The notes under the pieces are model-generated. The model made no database searches. It saw nothing but the letters and a program-made list of their open reading frames with translations, and was not told the origin of the DNA. From NCBI GenBank assembly GCA_031547595.1, contig JAVBRU010000029.1, positions 1 through 64,000 on the forward strand: a stretch of 64,000 bases of DNA, read 5' to 3'. The stretch is from JAVBRU01 sp031547595. GTDB lineage: Bacteria; Bacillota; Clostridia; Christensenellales; Aristaeellaceae. A program made the position numbers and the translations under genes. This document shows, one piece after another, positions 16,514 through 26,613 of this stretch; the stretch's first letter is position 1, and each line of letters begins with the position of its first letter.

Positions 16514-19500
16514 ATGCGGCTGAAACGGCTGGAAATACAAGGCTTTAAATCCTTTGCCGAGCGCACGGAGATCGTCTTTAATCAAGGCATCACGGGCATT
16601 GTAGGCCCCAATGGGTCGGGCAAAAGCAACATTGGCGATGCGGTGCGCTGGGTGCTGGGCGAGCAAAGCGCCCGGGTTCTGCGCGGTGCCAAGATGGAAG
16701 ACGTGATTTTTAACGGCACGGCAAAACGCAAAGCGGCCTCTTTTTGCGAGGTATCGCTTGTTTTTGATAATGAAGACCAGACCTTAAAATCCAATTTTGC
16801 CGAAGTGATGGTCACCCGCCGGGTGTATCGAAACGGCGACAGCGAATATTACCTCAACAAATCCGCCTGCCGCCTGCGCGATATTTTAGAGCTTTTCCGC
16901 GATACGGGTATTGGACGCGAGGGGTATTCGCTGATTGGTCAGGGGCGCATTGACGAAATCTTGTCCGTCAAGAGCGAGGACCGTCGCCAGGTGTTTGAAG
17001 AGGCAGCAGGCGTAATGACCTTCCGTGTGCGCAAGGAAGAGGCCGAGCGCAAACTTCAACGCACCCGCGAAAACCTCAGCCGTGTGCTGGATATCCTCAA
17101 GGAGCTGGGCGACCGCCTGGCCCCCCTCGAGCAGCAGGCCACCGTGGCCAAGCTGTATCTGGAGCTGGCGGCGCAGCTGAAGGATCTGGAGATCAATATC
17201 TTCCTGATCCGGCACGATAAACTGAAAGAACGCATCGAATCGCTGAGCAAAACCTTGGAGGGGCTTCGCGATGTGCTGCTCACCCATGAGGCGCGCCTGA
17301 ACGAAAACACCGCCCAGCGCGAGCAACTGGATGCCTCCATTGCCGTGCTGGAAGAAGCGCTGGCAGTTGCGCGGCAGGATCATTTATTCGAAAATGAGAA
17401 CCTGCACGAGGCGCAGTCGGCATCGGAGCGCACACGCCAGCAGATCGAAAACTTGCATGAAAGCCTGCGTCAGCTGGACGAAAATGCAGAGGATACCATC
17501 CGCAAGCGCGATGAACTGCAAACGCTGTTCAACCAGGGCGAGCAGGAGACCGAAACCGGCCACAGCGCGCTGCACGATGCGCAAAATGAGCTTTTGGAAG
17601 CGCAAACCCGCCTGGACGCCTCTTTGACCTTGGCGCAGGAGCGGGAAGAAACCCTGGATCACCACAAGGCCGCCATCTTGGATGCCGTGAATCGCCTGAG
17701 CGATGCCCGCAACCAGCAAGCCCGCCAGCAAGCCATCTGTACGCAGATGCGCAGCCGCCTGGTGGAGGTGGAGCACAGCGTTCTGGAGCTTGGCACGCAA
17801 AAGGAAGCCTTGCAGGCCGCCCTGTTAGCCGCGCAAACGCAGTCCCAGGGGGTGGAGGGCGGACTGAACGCGCTTCGCGATGACGCCGCGCAGATTGAAG
17901 GGCGCCTTCGCTCCCTGACCGAGGACACCCAGCATACTGCCGAGCGCGCACAGGAGTTGAACGTCAAAATCCAGGCCGACACCAGCCGCCTTCGCCTGAT
18001 GGACGAAATGTCCCGCGAGATGGAGGGTTATAACCAGGCCGTCAAAAAGGCGCTGATCTACGCACAGGGCGACAATCAGGTGCACGGCGTGGTCGCGCGG
18101 TTGATGCAGGTGCCAAAGGAGCTGGAGACAGCCATTGACATGGCGCTGGGCGGCGCGCTACAAAACATCGTGACCTCAGACGAGAACGCAGCCAAGCGCA
18201 TGATTGATTACCTGCGCGTCAACAGGCTGGGCCGCGCCACCTTCCTGCCCATCAGCACCGTGCATTCCAGGGTGCTGAGTAACGAAGAACGCAGGCTCCT
18301 TACCATGCCCGGCTGCCTGGGCCTGGCCAGCGAGCTTGTCACCTTCTCCCCCCAGTACCGCGGCGTGATGGAAAACCTGCTGGGCCGCACTGTGATCGCC
18401 CGCGATCTGGACAGCGGTATCGCCATCATGCGGGCAGGGCGGCACGCCTTCCGTCTGGTGACGCTGACGGGCGATGTGATGCACTCCGGCGGCTCGATGA
18501 CGGGCGGCACCGCACAAAAGAGCGCCGTCAGCCTGCTGGGGCGCGAGCGCGAGATGAAAGAGCTGCAAGCCGCTCTGGCTACCCAGAAAAAAGAGCTGGT
18601 GACGCTGCGCGAGCAGCTGACCGCCATGCAGGCATCCCGCGAGGATTTGAAGCGCCTGCGCAACGAAGCATATGAACGTGTGCATCAGGAAGAAATCGCC
18701 GTGGCCAGAGAGCAGGAGCGTGTGTTTAACGCCAAAGCCGAGCTGGCCGCACATACCGACCGCCTTTCAAAAACGCTGGCTGCCAAGGAGCAATTGACAG
18801 AGAGCATTGCCGAGCTTGAAGAAGACCTTCGCGCCGTTGAGACCCAGACGGAGAATGAATCTTTCGACCGAGAGGCGATGGAGCAAAAGACCGAGGGCCT
18901 GCAGCGTGCGCTGATGGATGCCAGAGAAAAGAGCGATGCCCTGCGCGAGCAGGTGACCAAGCTGCAATTGCAGTATGCCGAGCTTTCCCACACAATGGAC
19001 ACCCTGCGCCGAGACAAGGCGCGACGGGACAGCGAGCTGAACGCCCTGGAAGATACCCTTCGCCGCATCAGTGATCAAAAAGCCGCACGCGAGCGGGCAC
19101 TTTTGGAGGCGCAGGCGCTGCTATCAGAGCAGGAGGCGCAGGTGGAAAGCTGCCGTGCACTCTTGAAGCAAAAATCCGAAAAGACAGACGCACTCGAGAC
19201 CCGGCGAATGGAGCAAAGCGCCCAGCACCGCGCCTGCGTGCAGCGCAGCGACGAAATCCACGCGCAGTATGACGAGGACTCCGCCAAGCTGCACCGCAGC
19301 GAGCTCGCCTTTTCCAAGGCCGAAAACGACCTGAAGGTGATGTGCGACCATATTTTCAACACCTATGACCTCACTTATGCCGGCGCGGAGGAGCTTCGAA
19401 CCGGAGAACCCTTTGACCTGACGGGCAGCGAGAAGATTGCCGCGCAGCTGCGCGCGCGCATCCGCGAGATGGGCAATGTGAACGTGGCCGCCATCGAAGA

Positions 19501-20071
19501 CTATGCCACCACCAAGGCGCGCTATGACGACCTGTCCACCCAGCAAAACGACCTGACCACGGCCGAGCAGGATTTGCAGACCCTGATTGAACGGCTGCTT
19601 GGGCAGATGGAAAAGCAGTTTGTCAGCGAGTTTGAAAAGCTGGATGCGCATTTTCGCATCACCTTTGCACGCCTGTTTGGCGGTGGTCAGGCAGAGCTCA
19701 AGCTTTCCAACCCGCACGACCCGCTCAACTGCGGCATTGAGATCATCGCGCAGCCCCCGGGCAAAAAGCTGCAGCTGCTCAGCCTGCTCTCCGGCGGCGA
19801 GCGCGCCTTGACCGCCATTGCCATCCTGTTTGCCATGCTGAAGCTCAAGCCCACGCCCTTTTGCATATTGGACGAAATCGAAGCCGCACTGGACGAGGCC
19901 AACATCACCTACTTTGCCGATTATCTGGCCGAATACGCGCAAAGCACGCAGTTTGTGGTGGTCACGCACCGCAAAGGCACCATGGAGCGCTGCGACACGC
20001 TGTATGGCGTGGCCATGCAGGAGCGCGGAATTTCCGGCATGGTATCTGTCAACCTGCATGATTATGAATAG
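16514..20071 (+). CDS. smc: chromosome segregation protein SMC
   Basis: Condensin ATPase of 1185 residues. The N-terminal Walker A GPNGSGKS is at residues 31-38. Long coiled-coils flank a hinge beginning near residue 522 (HGVVARLMQVPKELE) with GGSMTGG at its end. The C-terminal head has the LLSGGERALTAIAILFAM signature (about 1091) and ILDEIEAALDEAN Walker B. It lies between rnc and ftsY as in most Firmicutes. Confidence 0.98.
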   Translation: MRLKRLEIQGFKSFAERTEIVFNQGITGIVGPNGSGKSNIGDAVRWVLGEQSARVLRGAKMEDVIFNGTAKRKAASFCEVSLVFDNEDQTLKSNFAEVMVTRRVYRNGDSEYYLNKSACRLRDILELFRDTGIGREGYSLIGQGRIDEILSVKSEDRRQVFEEAAGVMTFRVRKEEAERKLQRTRENLSRVLDILKELGDRLAPLEQQATVAKLYLELAAQLKDLEINIFLIRHDKLKERIESLSKTLEGLRDVLLTHEARLNENTAQREQLDASIAVLEEALAVARQDHLFENENLHEAQSASERTRQQIENLHESLRQLDENAEDTIRKRDELQTLFNQGEQETETGHSALHDAQNELLEAQTRLDASLTLAQEREETLDHHKAAILDAVNRLSDARNQQARQQAICTQMRSRLVEVEHSVLELGTQKEALQAALLAAQTQSQGVEGGLNALRDDAAQIEGRLRSLTEDTQHTAERAQELNVKIQADTSRLRLMDEMSREMEGYNQAVKKALIYAQGDNQVHGVVARLMQVPKELETAIDMALGGALQNIVTSDENAAKRMIDYLRVNRLGRATFLPISTVHSRVLSNEERRLLTMPGCLGLASELVTFSPQYRGVMENLLGRTVIARDLDSGIAIMRAGRHAFRLVTLTGDVMHSGGSMTGGTAQKSAVSLLGREREMKELQAALATQKKELVTLREQLTAMQASREDLKRLRNEAYERVHQEEIAVAREQERVFNAKAELAAHTDRLSKTLAAKEQLTESIAELEEDLRAVETQTENESFDREAMEQKTEGLQRALMDAREKSDALREQVTKLQLQYAELSHTMDTLRRDKARRDSELNALEDTLRRISDQKAARERALLEAQALLSEQEAQVESCRALLKQKSEKTDALETRRMEQSAQHRACVQRSDEIHAQYDEDSAKLHRSELAFSKAENDLKVMCDHIFNTYDLTYAGAEELRTGEPFDLTGSEKIAAQLRARIREMGNVNVAAIEDYATTKARYDDLSTQQNDLTTAEQDLQTLIERLLGQMEKQFVSEFEKLDAHFRITFARLFGGGQAELKLSNPHDPLNCGIEIIAQPPGKKLQLLSLLSGGERALTAIAILFAMLKLKPTPFCILDEIEAALDEANITYFADYLAEYAQSTQFVVVTHRKGTMERCDTLYGVAMQERGISGMVSVNLHDYE

Positions 20072-20083
20072 GAGGATGCCCGC

Positions 20084-20980
20084 ATGAGTTTCTTTCAAAA
20101 ATTGAAGCAAGGCCTGACCAAGACCCGTGGCAACCTGACCGACCGCGTGGATGAGCTGGTGCAAAACACCCAGGTGATCGACGACGATTTCTATGACGAA
20201 CTGACCGATATCCTGATTCTGGCCGATGTGGGCGTGCAGGCCACCACCGAAATCATGGACAAACTGCAGGAGCGCGTCAAGCAGGGGCAGGTGAAAGATG
20301 CCGTGAAAGCGCGCCAGATGCTCAAGGAAATCATCGTTGAAGAAATGAATATCCCCCGCCCCAAGCTGCGCTGGCCGATGGTGATGTTTGTGGTGGGCGT
20401 GAATGGTGTGGGCAAAACGACTACCATAGGCAAGCTGGCGCTGCGTTTTCAGGAGATCGGGCACACTGTGATGCTGGCCGCCGCAGACACCTTCCGCGCC
20501 GCCGCGGACGAGCAGCTCGCCGTGTGGGCGCAGCGTGCCAATGTGCCGCTGATCCGCCACCAGGAGGGTAGCGATCCTGCCGCAGTGGTCTATGACGCTA
20601 TTCAAGCCGCCAAGGCCAAGAAAACCGACCTCTTGATCGTGGACACGGCGGGACGGCTGCACAACAAAAAGAACCTGATGGACGAGCTTTCCAAAATGCG
20701 CCGGATTATCGACCGCGAGTATGCCGAGGCAGAAATGCGCTGCATACTGGTTCTGGACGCAACCACCGGGCAAAATGGTTTGCAGCAGGCCAAGCAATTC
20801 AAGGAAGCAGCAGAGATTGGTGGCATCATCATCACCAAGCTAGACGGCACCGCCAAAGGCGGTATTGCGGTGGCTATAAGGCGCGAACTGAACGTGCCGG
20901 TGTGGTATATCGGCGTGGGCGAAGGCATTGATGATCTGCAAGCCTTTGACGCCAAGGAGTTTGTTGAAGCGTTGTTCTAA
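20084..20980 (+). CDS. ftsY: signal recognition particle receptor FtsY
   Basis: SRP-type GTPase of 298 residues that docks SRP-ribosome complexes at the membrane. After the N-domain helices come GVNGVGKTTTIGKL (about 105), DTFRAAADEQL, DTAGR and TKLDGTAKGG. It lacks the long acidic A domain of E. coli FtsY, as usual in Firmicutes. It starts 12 bases after smc with AGGAGG upstream and ends the operon before a terminator. Confidence 0.97.
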   Translation: MSFFQKLKQGLTKTRGNLTDRVDELVQNTQVIDDDFYDELTDILILADVGVQATTEIMDKLQERVKQGQVKDAVKARQMLKEIIVEEMNIPRPKLRWPMVMFVVGVNGVGKTTTIGKLALRFQEIGHTVMLAAADTFRAAADEQLAVWAQRANVPLIRHQEGSDPAAVVYDAIQAAKAKKTDLLIVDTAGRLHNKKNLMDELSKMRRIIDREYAEAEMRCILVLDATTGQNGLQQAKQFKEAAEIGGIIITKLDGTAKGGIAVAIRRELNVPVWYIGVGEGIDDLQAFDAKEFVEALF

Positions 20981-20996
20981 CGCAAAAATAATTAAA

Positions 20997-21023
20997 AAGA
21001 AGCCCATAACGGACTTCTTTTTT
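20997..21023. terminator. terminator between ftsY and the L,D-transpeptidase gene
   Basis: AAGAAGCCC/GGACTTCTT stem (one mismatch), five-base loop, followed by a T-run and preceded by an A-run, serving both convergent genes. Confidence 0.8.
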
Positions 21024-21028
21024 GTTGC

Positions 21029-22720
21029 TTATTTTTGCAAACGCACCGGGGTTTGCGTGGGTGCCGGGGTGGGCGTTGTGGGAATAACCCCATCCGGGCC
21101 CGGCGTGGGGCTGGGCGCGGGGGTCGGGCTGGGGGCAGGTGTTGCATTAAGGGCAATCACATAGTTGTACAGGTGCTGCAACATCTGCGTGCCCGCCACG
21201 CCGTCCACCGACAGGCCGTTGGCACGTTGATAGGCCTTCACGGCGCTTTGCGTGCCCTCGCGGTACTGGCCGGTCACAGTGCCGGTGTAATAACCAAGCT
21301 CCTTCAGTTTCATTTGCAGCCAATACACATCCGAGCCTTCCTTGCCCACCGACAGCATGCGCATTTCACCTGCGGGCGGCTGCGAGCCATCATAAGAAGG
21401 ATATGCCGTGGGCGCAGGCGTGGTCTTATTGAGCAGCGTTTTGCTGTCAAGCGCGCCGGGCTGGATGGCATATACCAGCTCGGGATCGGCTGCAGCGTCT
21501 TCGTGAATCCAGATTTTCATGCCCTTTTCGATGTTATCATAAATCCATTTGGCGTCCGGCACCATCAGGCGGATGCAGCCGTGAGAGGCACGTTTGCCGA
21601 TGTTGTTAAAAGAAGAAACGGTGAGGGTCTGCTCGTCATTGGCGCGGTAGAGCACCGAGTGGAAAGCGATATCGCTGTTGATCTGAGACCAATATTGCGC
21701 CTTGCCATTGCCCCATTTGGGGAACTCGCACCAGCGTGCAGTATGGCCGTTATGCGTCCAGATGCCCACTTCGCTGGGGTAGCTCTTGGTGCCGGTGGAG
21801 CACAGGAAGGCTTTGTACAGCGTGGTATAGTCCTCCGTCGCATAGTCGTATTTCCATACCTTGGTTACCTGGTTTTTGACATCGATCTCAAAATAATACT
21901 GCAGCGGCGGCGTGGGACGCGGCGTGGCGTTCACATCCACAACATCAGAAGCGTTAAACAGTGCGTTCCAGGTGGCTTCGTCCACATTGCCGCTCTGCTG
22001 CAGGCCGTTGTATTTCTGGAAATCCTTCACGGCCTGCTGAGTATTGGTATAGTAGCCGGTGGTGGTTTTGGGATAAGTGAAGAAACCCAGATCCATCAGG
22101 CGCTGCTGCACCTTTTGCACATCTGCACCGGTGGAGCCATAGGACAGTTTGCGGGTGTACTTTTCGTTCATCACAGGGGCAGGCGTGCGCTGCGGCCCGG
22201 GGGTGGGCACAGGCGTGGGGCTGGGCGTGGGGCGCGAAGGCAGGTCATACAGCTGCGCCTGCGTCACAACATCCGCCTTGCCCGTCACTTCAAGGCCCAT
22301 TTCGCCCTGGAAAATCTCGATGGCGGCAGTGGTGCCATCCAAATAATTGCCGCTGACAGTGCCATGATAATAGCCCAGCTCGATCAGCCGGGTTTGCAGC
22401 ATCTTTACATCTTCGCCCGACATATTGCGGGACAGCGGGCGGTAGCAATCGCCATAGATGATCTCCAGTGTAGCGGCATCGGCCTCGCCCGTCTCAGGCA
22501 AGCCATAGGCCTTTTGCACTTCGATTACGGCGTTCTTGGTGATGCTGCCATACTCGCCGCTCACAGGGCCGGTATAATAATACAGCGCGCGAAGCCGCGT
22601 CTGCAATTCCTTCACAGCATCACCCGTGACGCCGGGTGCCAGGGTCTCCGTCTGCTGCGCCAAGGCGCAGGCCGCAAATACCATCAGCAGTGCAAATACC
22701 GTACATACCACGCGTTTCAT
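21029..22720 (-). CDS. L,D-transpeptidase with four peptidoglycan-binding repeats
   Basis: A secreted cell-wall enzyme of 563 residues. An N-terminal signal peptide (MKRVVCTVFALLMVFAACALAQ) precedes two PG_binding_1 repeats, a Pro/Thr linker and a third repeat. The YkuD catalytic domain follows, with HGCIRL around residue 380 containing the active cysteine and with the upstream catalytic His in IAFHSVLY. A fourth PG-binding repeat and a Pro/Thr/Ala tail close the protein. It would form 3-3 cross-links or modify peptide stems. An in-frame TTG at 22723 is an alternative start. Confidence 0.93.
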   Translation of the reverse strand: MKRVVCTVFALLMVFAACALAQQTETLAPGVTGDAVKELQTRLRALYYYTGPVSGEYGSITKNAVIEVQKAYGLPETGEADAATLEIIYGDCYRPLSRNMSGEDVKMLQTRLIELGYYHGTVSGNYLDGTTAAIEIFQGEMGLEVTGKADVVTQAQLYDLPSRPTPSPTPVPTPGPQRTPAPVMNEKYTRKLSYGSTGADVQKVQQRLMDLGFFTYPKTTTGYYTNTQQAVKDFQKYNGLQQSGNVDEATWNALFNASDVVDVNATPRPTPPLQYYFEIDVKNQVTKVWKYDYATEDYTTLYKAFLCSTGTKSYPSEVGIWTHNGHTARWCEFPKWGNGKAQYWSQINSDIAFHSVLYRANDEQTLTVSSFNNIGKRASHGCIRLMVPDAKWIYDNIEKGMKIWIHEDAAADPELVYAIQPGALDSKTLLNKTTPAPTAYPSYDGSQPPAGEMRMLSVGKEGSDVYWLQMKLKELGYYTGTVTGQYREGTQSAVKAYQRANGLSVDGVAGTQMLQHLYNYVIALNATPAPSPTPAPSPTPGPDGVIPTTPTPAPTQTPVRLQK

Positions 22721-22758
22721 CAATCAAATCACCCCAGTATTCTGTATTCGATACATTC

Positions 22759-22787
22759 ATTTTATGGTGTGCAAACAATAAAATCAA
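22759..22787 (-). promoter_or_regulatory. promoter of the L,D-transpeptidase gene
   Basis: On the minus strand TTGATT, 17-base spacer, TAAAAT, about 40 bases before the start codon. Confidence 0.65.
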
Positions 22788-22795
22788 GCGGTGCA

Positions 22796-24190
22796 TTATT
22801 CCAAATGCTGCCCCATGATCACGCCCATCACAGATGCCATCATCAGGCCGCGCGTCCAGCCGCTGGAATCGCCCAGGCAGTGCAGCCCTTGAATATTGGT
22901 GTTGAAATGCTTGTCCATGCGTACGCGATTGGAATAAAACTTCAAGTCCGGCGAGTACAGCAGCGTTTCCACCCCCGCAAAGCCGGGCACCACCTCATCC
23001 ATTGCCTGCATAAAGTTGATAATATTGGTCATGGCGCGGTACGGCATGGCGGCTGTGATGTCCCCTGCCACGGCATCCGGCAGCGTGGGGCGCAGGTTCG
23101 CCCGGGACAGTTCCTTTGCCCAGGTGCGCTTGCCATCCAGAATATCGCCAAAGCGCTGCACCAGGATGCGGCCGCTGCCCAGCATGTTGGTCAGCTCCCC
23201 CACCTTTTGCGCATAGGCAATGGGCTGGTTGAAAGGCTCTGTAAAATTGTGCGAACACAGGATGGCCAGGTTGGTGTTGTCGGTCTTGAGGTCCTTATAC
23301 GAGTGGCCGTTGACCACGGCTAAATCGTTGTCGTAATTCTCTTGGCTGACAAAGCCGCCGGGGTTTTGGCAGAAGGTGCGCACTTTGTCCTTAAAGGGCT
23401 TGGGATAGCCCACCAGCTTGCTCTCATACAGCACGCGGTTGACAGTCTCCATCACTTCGTTTCGCACTTCCACGCGCACGCCAATATCCACCGTGCCCGG
23501 CTGATGGGCAATGCCATGCTCCTCGCACAGCTTTTCCAGCCAGTCCGCGCCGCGGCGGCCAGTGGCTACCACCGTGGTACCCGCCTTAATATCAAAAGTC
23601 TCCGTGCCCTTATATTTGCGAACAGAGATGCCAATGCAGCGGTTGTCTTGCAAAAGCAAATCTTCGCAGCCATAGCCAAACAGGATTTCCACGCCGTTGG
23701 CCAGAAGATACTGCTCGATGGCGTGATACAGCGTCTGGGCTTTCTCCGTGCCCAGATGGCGGATGGGGCAATCCACCAGCTTTAGCCCCGCGCGAATGGC
23801 GTTGAGGCGGATTTGCTTGATGGCTTCGCCCTGGTTGAGGCCCTCAATATGCGTATCCGCGCCAAACTCCAGATAGATTTTGTCGGTATAGTCGATCATA
23901 TCCTGGGCATAGTTTTCGCCAATCAGCTCCGGCAGCTGGCCGCCTACTTCATACGACAGGCTCAGCTTGCCATCCGAAAAAGCACCCGCCCCGGAAAAGC
24001 CGGTGGTGATGTGGCAATAAGGCTTACAATTGACGCAAACGCCGGTCTTGGCCTTGGGGCAATGGCGCTTTTCAATCGCCGCGCCTTTTTCCACGATGAT
24101 GATTTTCTTGCCGCTGCCCTTGCGCAGCATTTCCAGTGCCGTAAAAATTCCCGCCGGGCCGGCGCCTACAATAGCTACATCACACTGCAT
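22796..24190 (-). CDS. FAD-dependent oxidoreductase (COG2509 type)
   Basis: A 464-residue flavoprotein. The dinucleotide-binding GAGPAG is at residues 9-14, followed by the family's HCPKAKTGVCVNCKPYC cysteine-rich segment and FSGAGAFSDGKLSLS. The C-terminus has GLHCLGDSSGWTRGLMMA, a second FAD-contact region. These features match the uncharacterised dehydrogenase family COG2509 found widely in anaerobes. I chose the ATG at 24190 since it has GGAGAG upstream and begins right before the Rossmann strand. The substrate is unknown. Confidence 0.88.
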   Translation of the reverse strand: MQCDVAIVGAGPAGIFTALEMLRKGSGKKIIIVEKGAAIEKRHCPKAKTGVCVNCKPYCHITTGFSGAGAFSDGKLSLSYEVGGQLPELIGENYAQDMIDYTDKIYLEFGADTHIEGLNQGEAIKQIRLNAIRAGLKLVDCPIRHLGTEKAQTLYHAIEQYLLANGVEILFGYGCEDLLLQDNRCIGISVRKYKGTETFDIKAGTTVVATGRRGADWLEKLCEEHGIAHQPGTVDIGVRVEVRNEVMETVNRVLYESKLVGYPKPFKDKVRTFCQNPGGFVSQENYDNDLAVVNGHSYKDLKTDNTNLAILCSHNFTEPFNQPIAYAQKVGELTNMLGSGRILVQRFGDILDGKRTWAKELSRANLRPTLPDAVAGDITAAMPYRAMTNIINFMQAMDEVVPGFAGVETLLYSPDLKFYSNRVRMDKHFNTNIQGLHCLGDSSGWTRGLMMASVMGVIMGQHLE

Positions 24191-24229
24191 ACATGCTCTC
24201 CTTACGAATAGGCATACAAATACATCTTT

Positions 24230-24258
24230 ATTAAAGGACAAAATGCGAACTTTGTCAA
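24230..24258 (-). promoter_or_regulatory. promoter of the FAD oxidoreductase gene
   Basis: On the minus strand perfect TTGACA, 17-base spacer, TTTAAT. It separates this gene from the DUF4129 gene upstream. Confidence 0.75.
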
Positions 24259-24311
24259 CCTATTTATCAAGTAATCATTACAAATATTTTGCGAATTTAC
24301 ATTTGAAACAG

Positions 24312-25547
24312 TTACAGTTTCAATACATCCCGCGCTTTTTCGGCTTCTTCCTCCAAAATCGGGTGGTCGCTGTACCGCGCACGCTCGTACAGAGCGGCAA
24401 AATCAGGGGTGTCCTGCATCGCTTCGCGGGCCGTCATGGCATCTGTGATGGCAGCGTGCCGGCCGCGATAGCGCGAAAACAAATACCGCACGCGCGCGCG
24501 CCCGTCCATCTGCCGCCAGCCGGGGCGAAGTACCGGACGCGCCACCAGACGGTGCAGGCGGCGCCTGGCCTCCCGCCCCATGCTCTGGGCATCAAGGGTG
24601 CTCTCGGCCTGGTCGATATAGTCGTCCCCCGCCGCGCCCATATATGCGCGCAAACGTTCCAGCAGCTTTTTGATCAGCCGGTACGCTCTTTTTGCCAGAA
24701 AGAAAATAACCCACAACAGCACCACCGCCACCAGCACGGCTGTGATGATGATCATAATCTGCTCCAGGATTTGCAGAAGCCGGGAAGGCTCTGTCTCCTC
24801 CGCAAGCGCCATCATTTCTTCCTGCACGCCCTCGGATTGCTGCACGGCGATTTCGGTGGGTGCAAACAGTGACAGCAGCCAGCCGACCACCCGTGCAATC
24901 CCCCGCATCAGAACGTCCCACGCCGCGCCAATGGCTTTGATCAGCGGCTCAATACAAGCGCCCACCAGGGCAACGCCAAACAGCGCTGTCACCAGCATGC
25001 CGTTGGTGCCGCGCATGCTTTGCGGCGGGCGCGCATCATCGTGCATGCCCCTTTGCAGCTGTTGGCGGTTGGCCGTCCACAGGAACAACAACGCATACAC
25101 CGCCGTGCAAACACGCAGCGGCACAGACAATATCAAATACGACGGGCGCGTGGCCAGATAATGCACCACAATATGCGCCGCCATGCCCGCAATCCACAGC
25201 CCCAGCGGCCATTCCGCATAGGCCGCACGCGCATAGGACAGGGGCAGCACAAACAGCAGCACCGCACAGGGCAGCACAGCTAGTATCTGATACCCTGCTT
25301 GCAACAAAAGCAGCATGGATATTCCCGTATACAATGCCGCGACAATCACAGAAATCGGGCCACGCTTTTTGCCCGGGACCAGAAAGCACAGTACGCCCAG
25401 CACATACGCCGATAACGGGATCAGCACCCATCCGATGCCAAGGGGCAGCGTGCTGTGAAACACCAGCAGCACAACCGGTATCGCGGCCAGGAAAAGCTGA
25501 AGCGCCGCGATGCTCTTTTGCAGCCACACTTTAGCTTGCACGCGCAC
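24312..25547 (-). CDS. membrane protein with C-terminal DUF4129
   Basis: A 411-residue protein. The N-terminal 170 residues contain about six hydrophobic helices, followed by two further membrane segments (near residues 180-230 and 265-285). The cytoplasmic C-terminus has YERARYSDHPILEEEAEKAR, the DUF4129 motif. In MoxR-DUF58 operons this domain usually ends a large transglutaminase membrane protein; no transglutaminase domain is visible here. Two GTG starts six bases apart (25547, 25541) are possible, the second with better spacing to GGGGGTGA. It overlaps DUF58 by 17 bases. Confidence 0.8.
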   Translation of the reverse strand: MRVQAKVWLQKSIAALQLFLAAIPVVLLVFHSTLPLGIGWVLIPLSAYVLGVLCFLVPGKKRGPISVIVAALYTGISMLLLLQAGYQILAVLPCAVLLFVLPLSYARAAYAEWPLGLWIAGMAAHIVVHYLATRPSYLILSVPLRVCTAVYALLFLWTANRQQLQRGMHDDARPPQSMRGTNGMLVTALFGVALVGACIEPLIKAIGAAWDVLMRGIARVVGWLLSLFAPTEIAVQQSEGVQEEMMALAEETEPSRLLQILEQIMIIITAVLVAVVLLWVIFFLAKRAYRLIKKLLERLRAYMGAAGDDYIDQAESTLDAQSMGREARRRLHRLVARPVLRPGWRQMDGRARVRYLFSRYRGRHAAITDAMTAREAMQDTPDFAALYERARYSDHPILEEEAEKARDVLKL

Positions 25548-26613
25548 TCACCCCCTGCAGGATGTGCAGCGTCACCGTATTGCCACGGGTGCGAAGGCCG
25601 CGTATTTTTTCGTCCATATCCGGGCTGGCATAGGGCGACAGAATCAAGATATCCATCCCCTGAAGCTCCATCATATCGTCTAAAAACGTCAAAAAGCTGA
25701 GCGTGCGCCTCACCTGCAGGCAGGCAAACAGGTTCAGAAGTTCCTCCTCTCGTCCGGGATAGGCGGCGGGCAGAAGCACCGTGCATTCCTTTCCCTGCCC
25801 CTTTGGCATATTGGCCGCAAAGCCCGCAGCTACCCCTTTTTTCAGCACGTGCAAGCACAGCGTAGCAGACAGCGAAATGCCATACTCGATGGTGGCCTGC
25901 TCGTAATCCATCAGATCGCCCCACTGGCCATCGCTCATCTGCACATTCAAAATCACCATCAGCCGGGTATCCACCGTATAATCGTGGGTTTTCACCTGCA
26001 ACTCGCCCATATGCGCCGTGGCGCGCCAATGCACATCCCGCGCGTTATCACCGCTGCGGTACGGGCGGATGCCGTTCACAAAGAAGGGATCGGTCATCAT
26101 GTGGCGCTTCACCACCAGCTCCCCATACAGGCGGGACAGAGGCAGTGGCAAATCTGCCTCCGGCAACAGGCGCGGGTATACGGCAATCACTGCGGGCGAA
26201 CGGGTGGACAGCGTGCAATCCTCCGCGCCCCACAAATCCCCCGCGGTCAAAGTGACGTTGCCGATGTCGTACTCCCCGCGCTTGAGCAATTGCACCTTGT
26301 GCCGCCGGGTGATTTGCTGGAAGGGCGACAGCGTGAACACGCTTTTGTGGTACAGCTCACCCTTCACATCCAGATTATCCGTGCGCCCCAGCTTCACATA
26401 CGACGATATGCGGGATTCCGCGCGCAGCCAGGGCACAAACAGCGGGCGGTCGTTGCGGATGACCTCCACAAGCTCCGCCGTATCGCCCTCAAAGGCGGTT
26501 CTTTGCGAGAATTTTCGCGTATACTGCAAACCACGCAGGGCAAAATGGCGCACCAAAAACGCCTGCAGAAACATCAGCCCTGCGATCAGCAATATCAGCA
26601 CAAATGCATTCAC
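25531..26613 (-). CDS. DUF58 domain protein
   Basis: A 360-residue protein with an N-terminal membrane helix (FVLILLIAGLMFLQAFLV) and the DUF58 core motif GIRPYRSGDNARDVHWRATA. It then has a vWA-like stretch beginning TRLMVILNVQMSD. Such proteins act with MoxR AAA ATPases. The start codon overlaps the moxR stop by four bases, so translation is coupled. Confidence 0.9.
   Translation of the reverse strand: MNAFVLILLIAGLMFLQAFLVRHFALRGLQYTRKFSQRTAFEGDTAELVEVIRNDRPLFVPWLRAESRISSYVKLGRTDNLDVKGELYHKSVFTLSPFQQITRRHKVQLLKRGEYDIGNVTLTAGDLWGAEDCTLSTRSPAVIAVYPRLLPEADLPLPLSRLYGELVVKRHMMTDPFFVNGIRPYRSGDNARDVHWRATAHMGELQVKTHDYTVDTRLMVILNVQMSDGQWGDLMDYEQATIEYGISLSATLCLHVLKKGVAAGFAANMPKGQGKECTVLLPAAYPGREEELLNLFACLQVRRTLSFLTFLDDMMELQGMDILILSPYASPDMDEKIRGLRTRGNTVTLHILQGVSARAS

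Noticed and set aside
19124..20797. A 557-codon open frame antisense to smc and ftsY
   Set aside because: It lies fully inside two certain genes, spans their boundary and has shadow-type composition without a ribosome site.
21040..21150. Short tandem repeats near the end of the L,D-transpeptidase gene, at first glance array-like
   Set aside because: They are codons of a Pro/Thr/Ala-rich tail without constant repeats and unique spacers, so not a CRISPR array.
21035..23323. A 762-codon open frame on the plus strand opposite the L,D-transpeptidase and FAD genes
   Set aside because: It crosses two well-supported genes antisense, has His/Arg/Gly-rich composition and no recognisable domain; it is a by-product of codon bias in G+C-rich genes.
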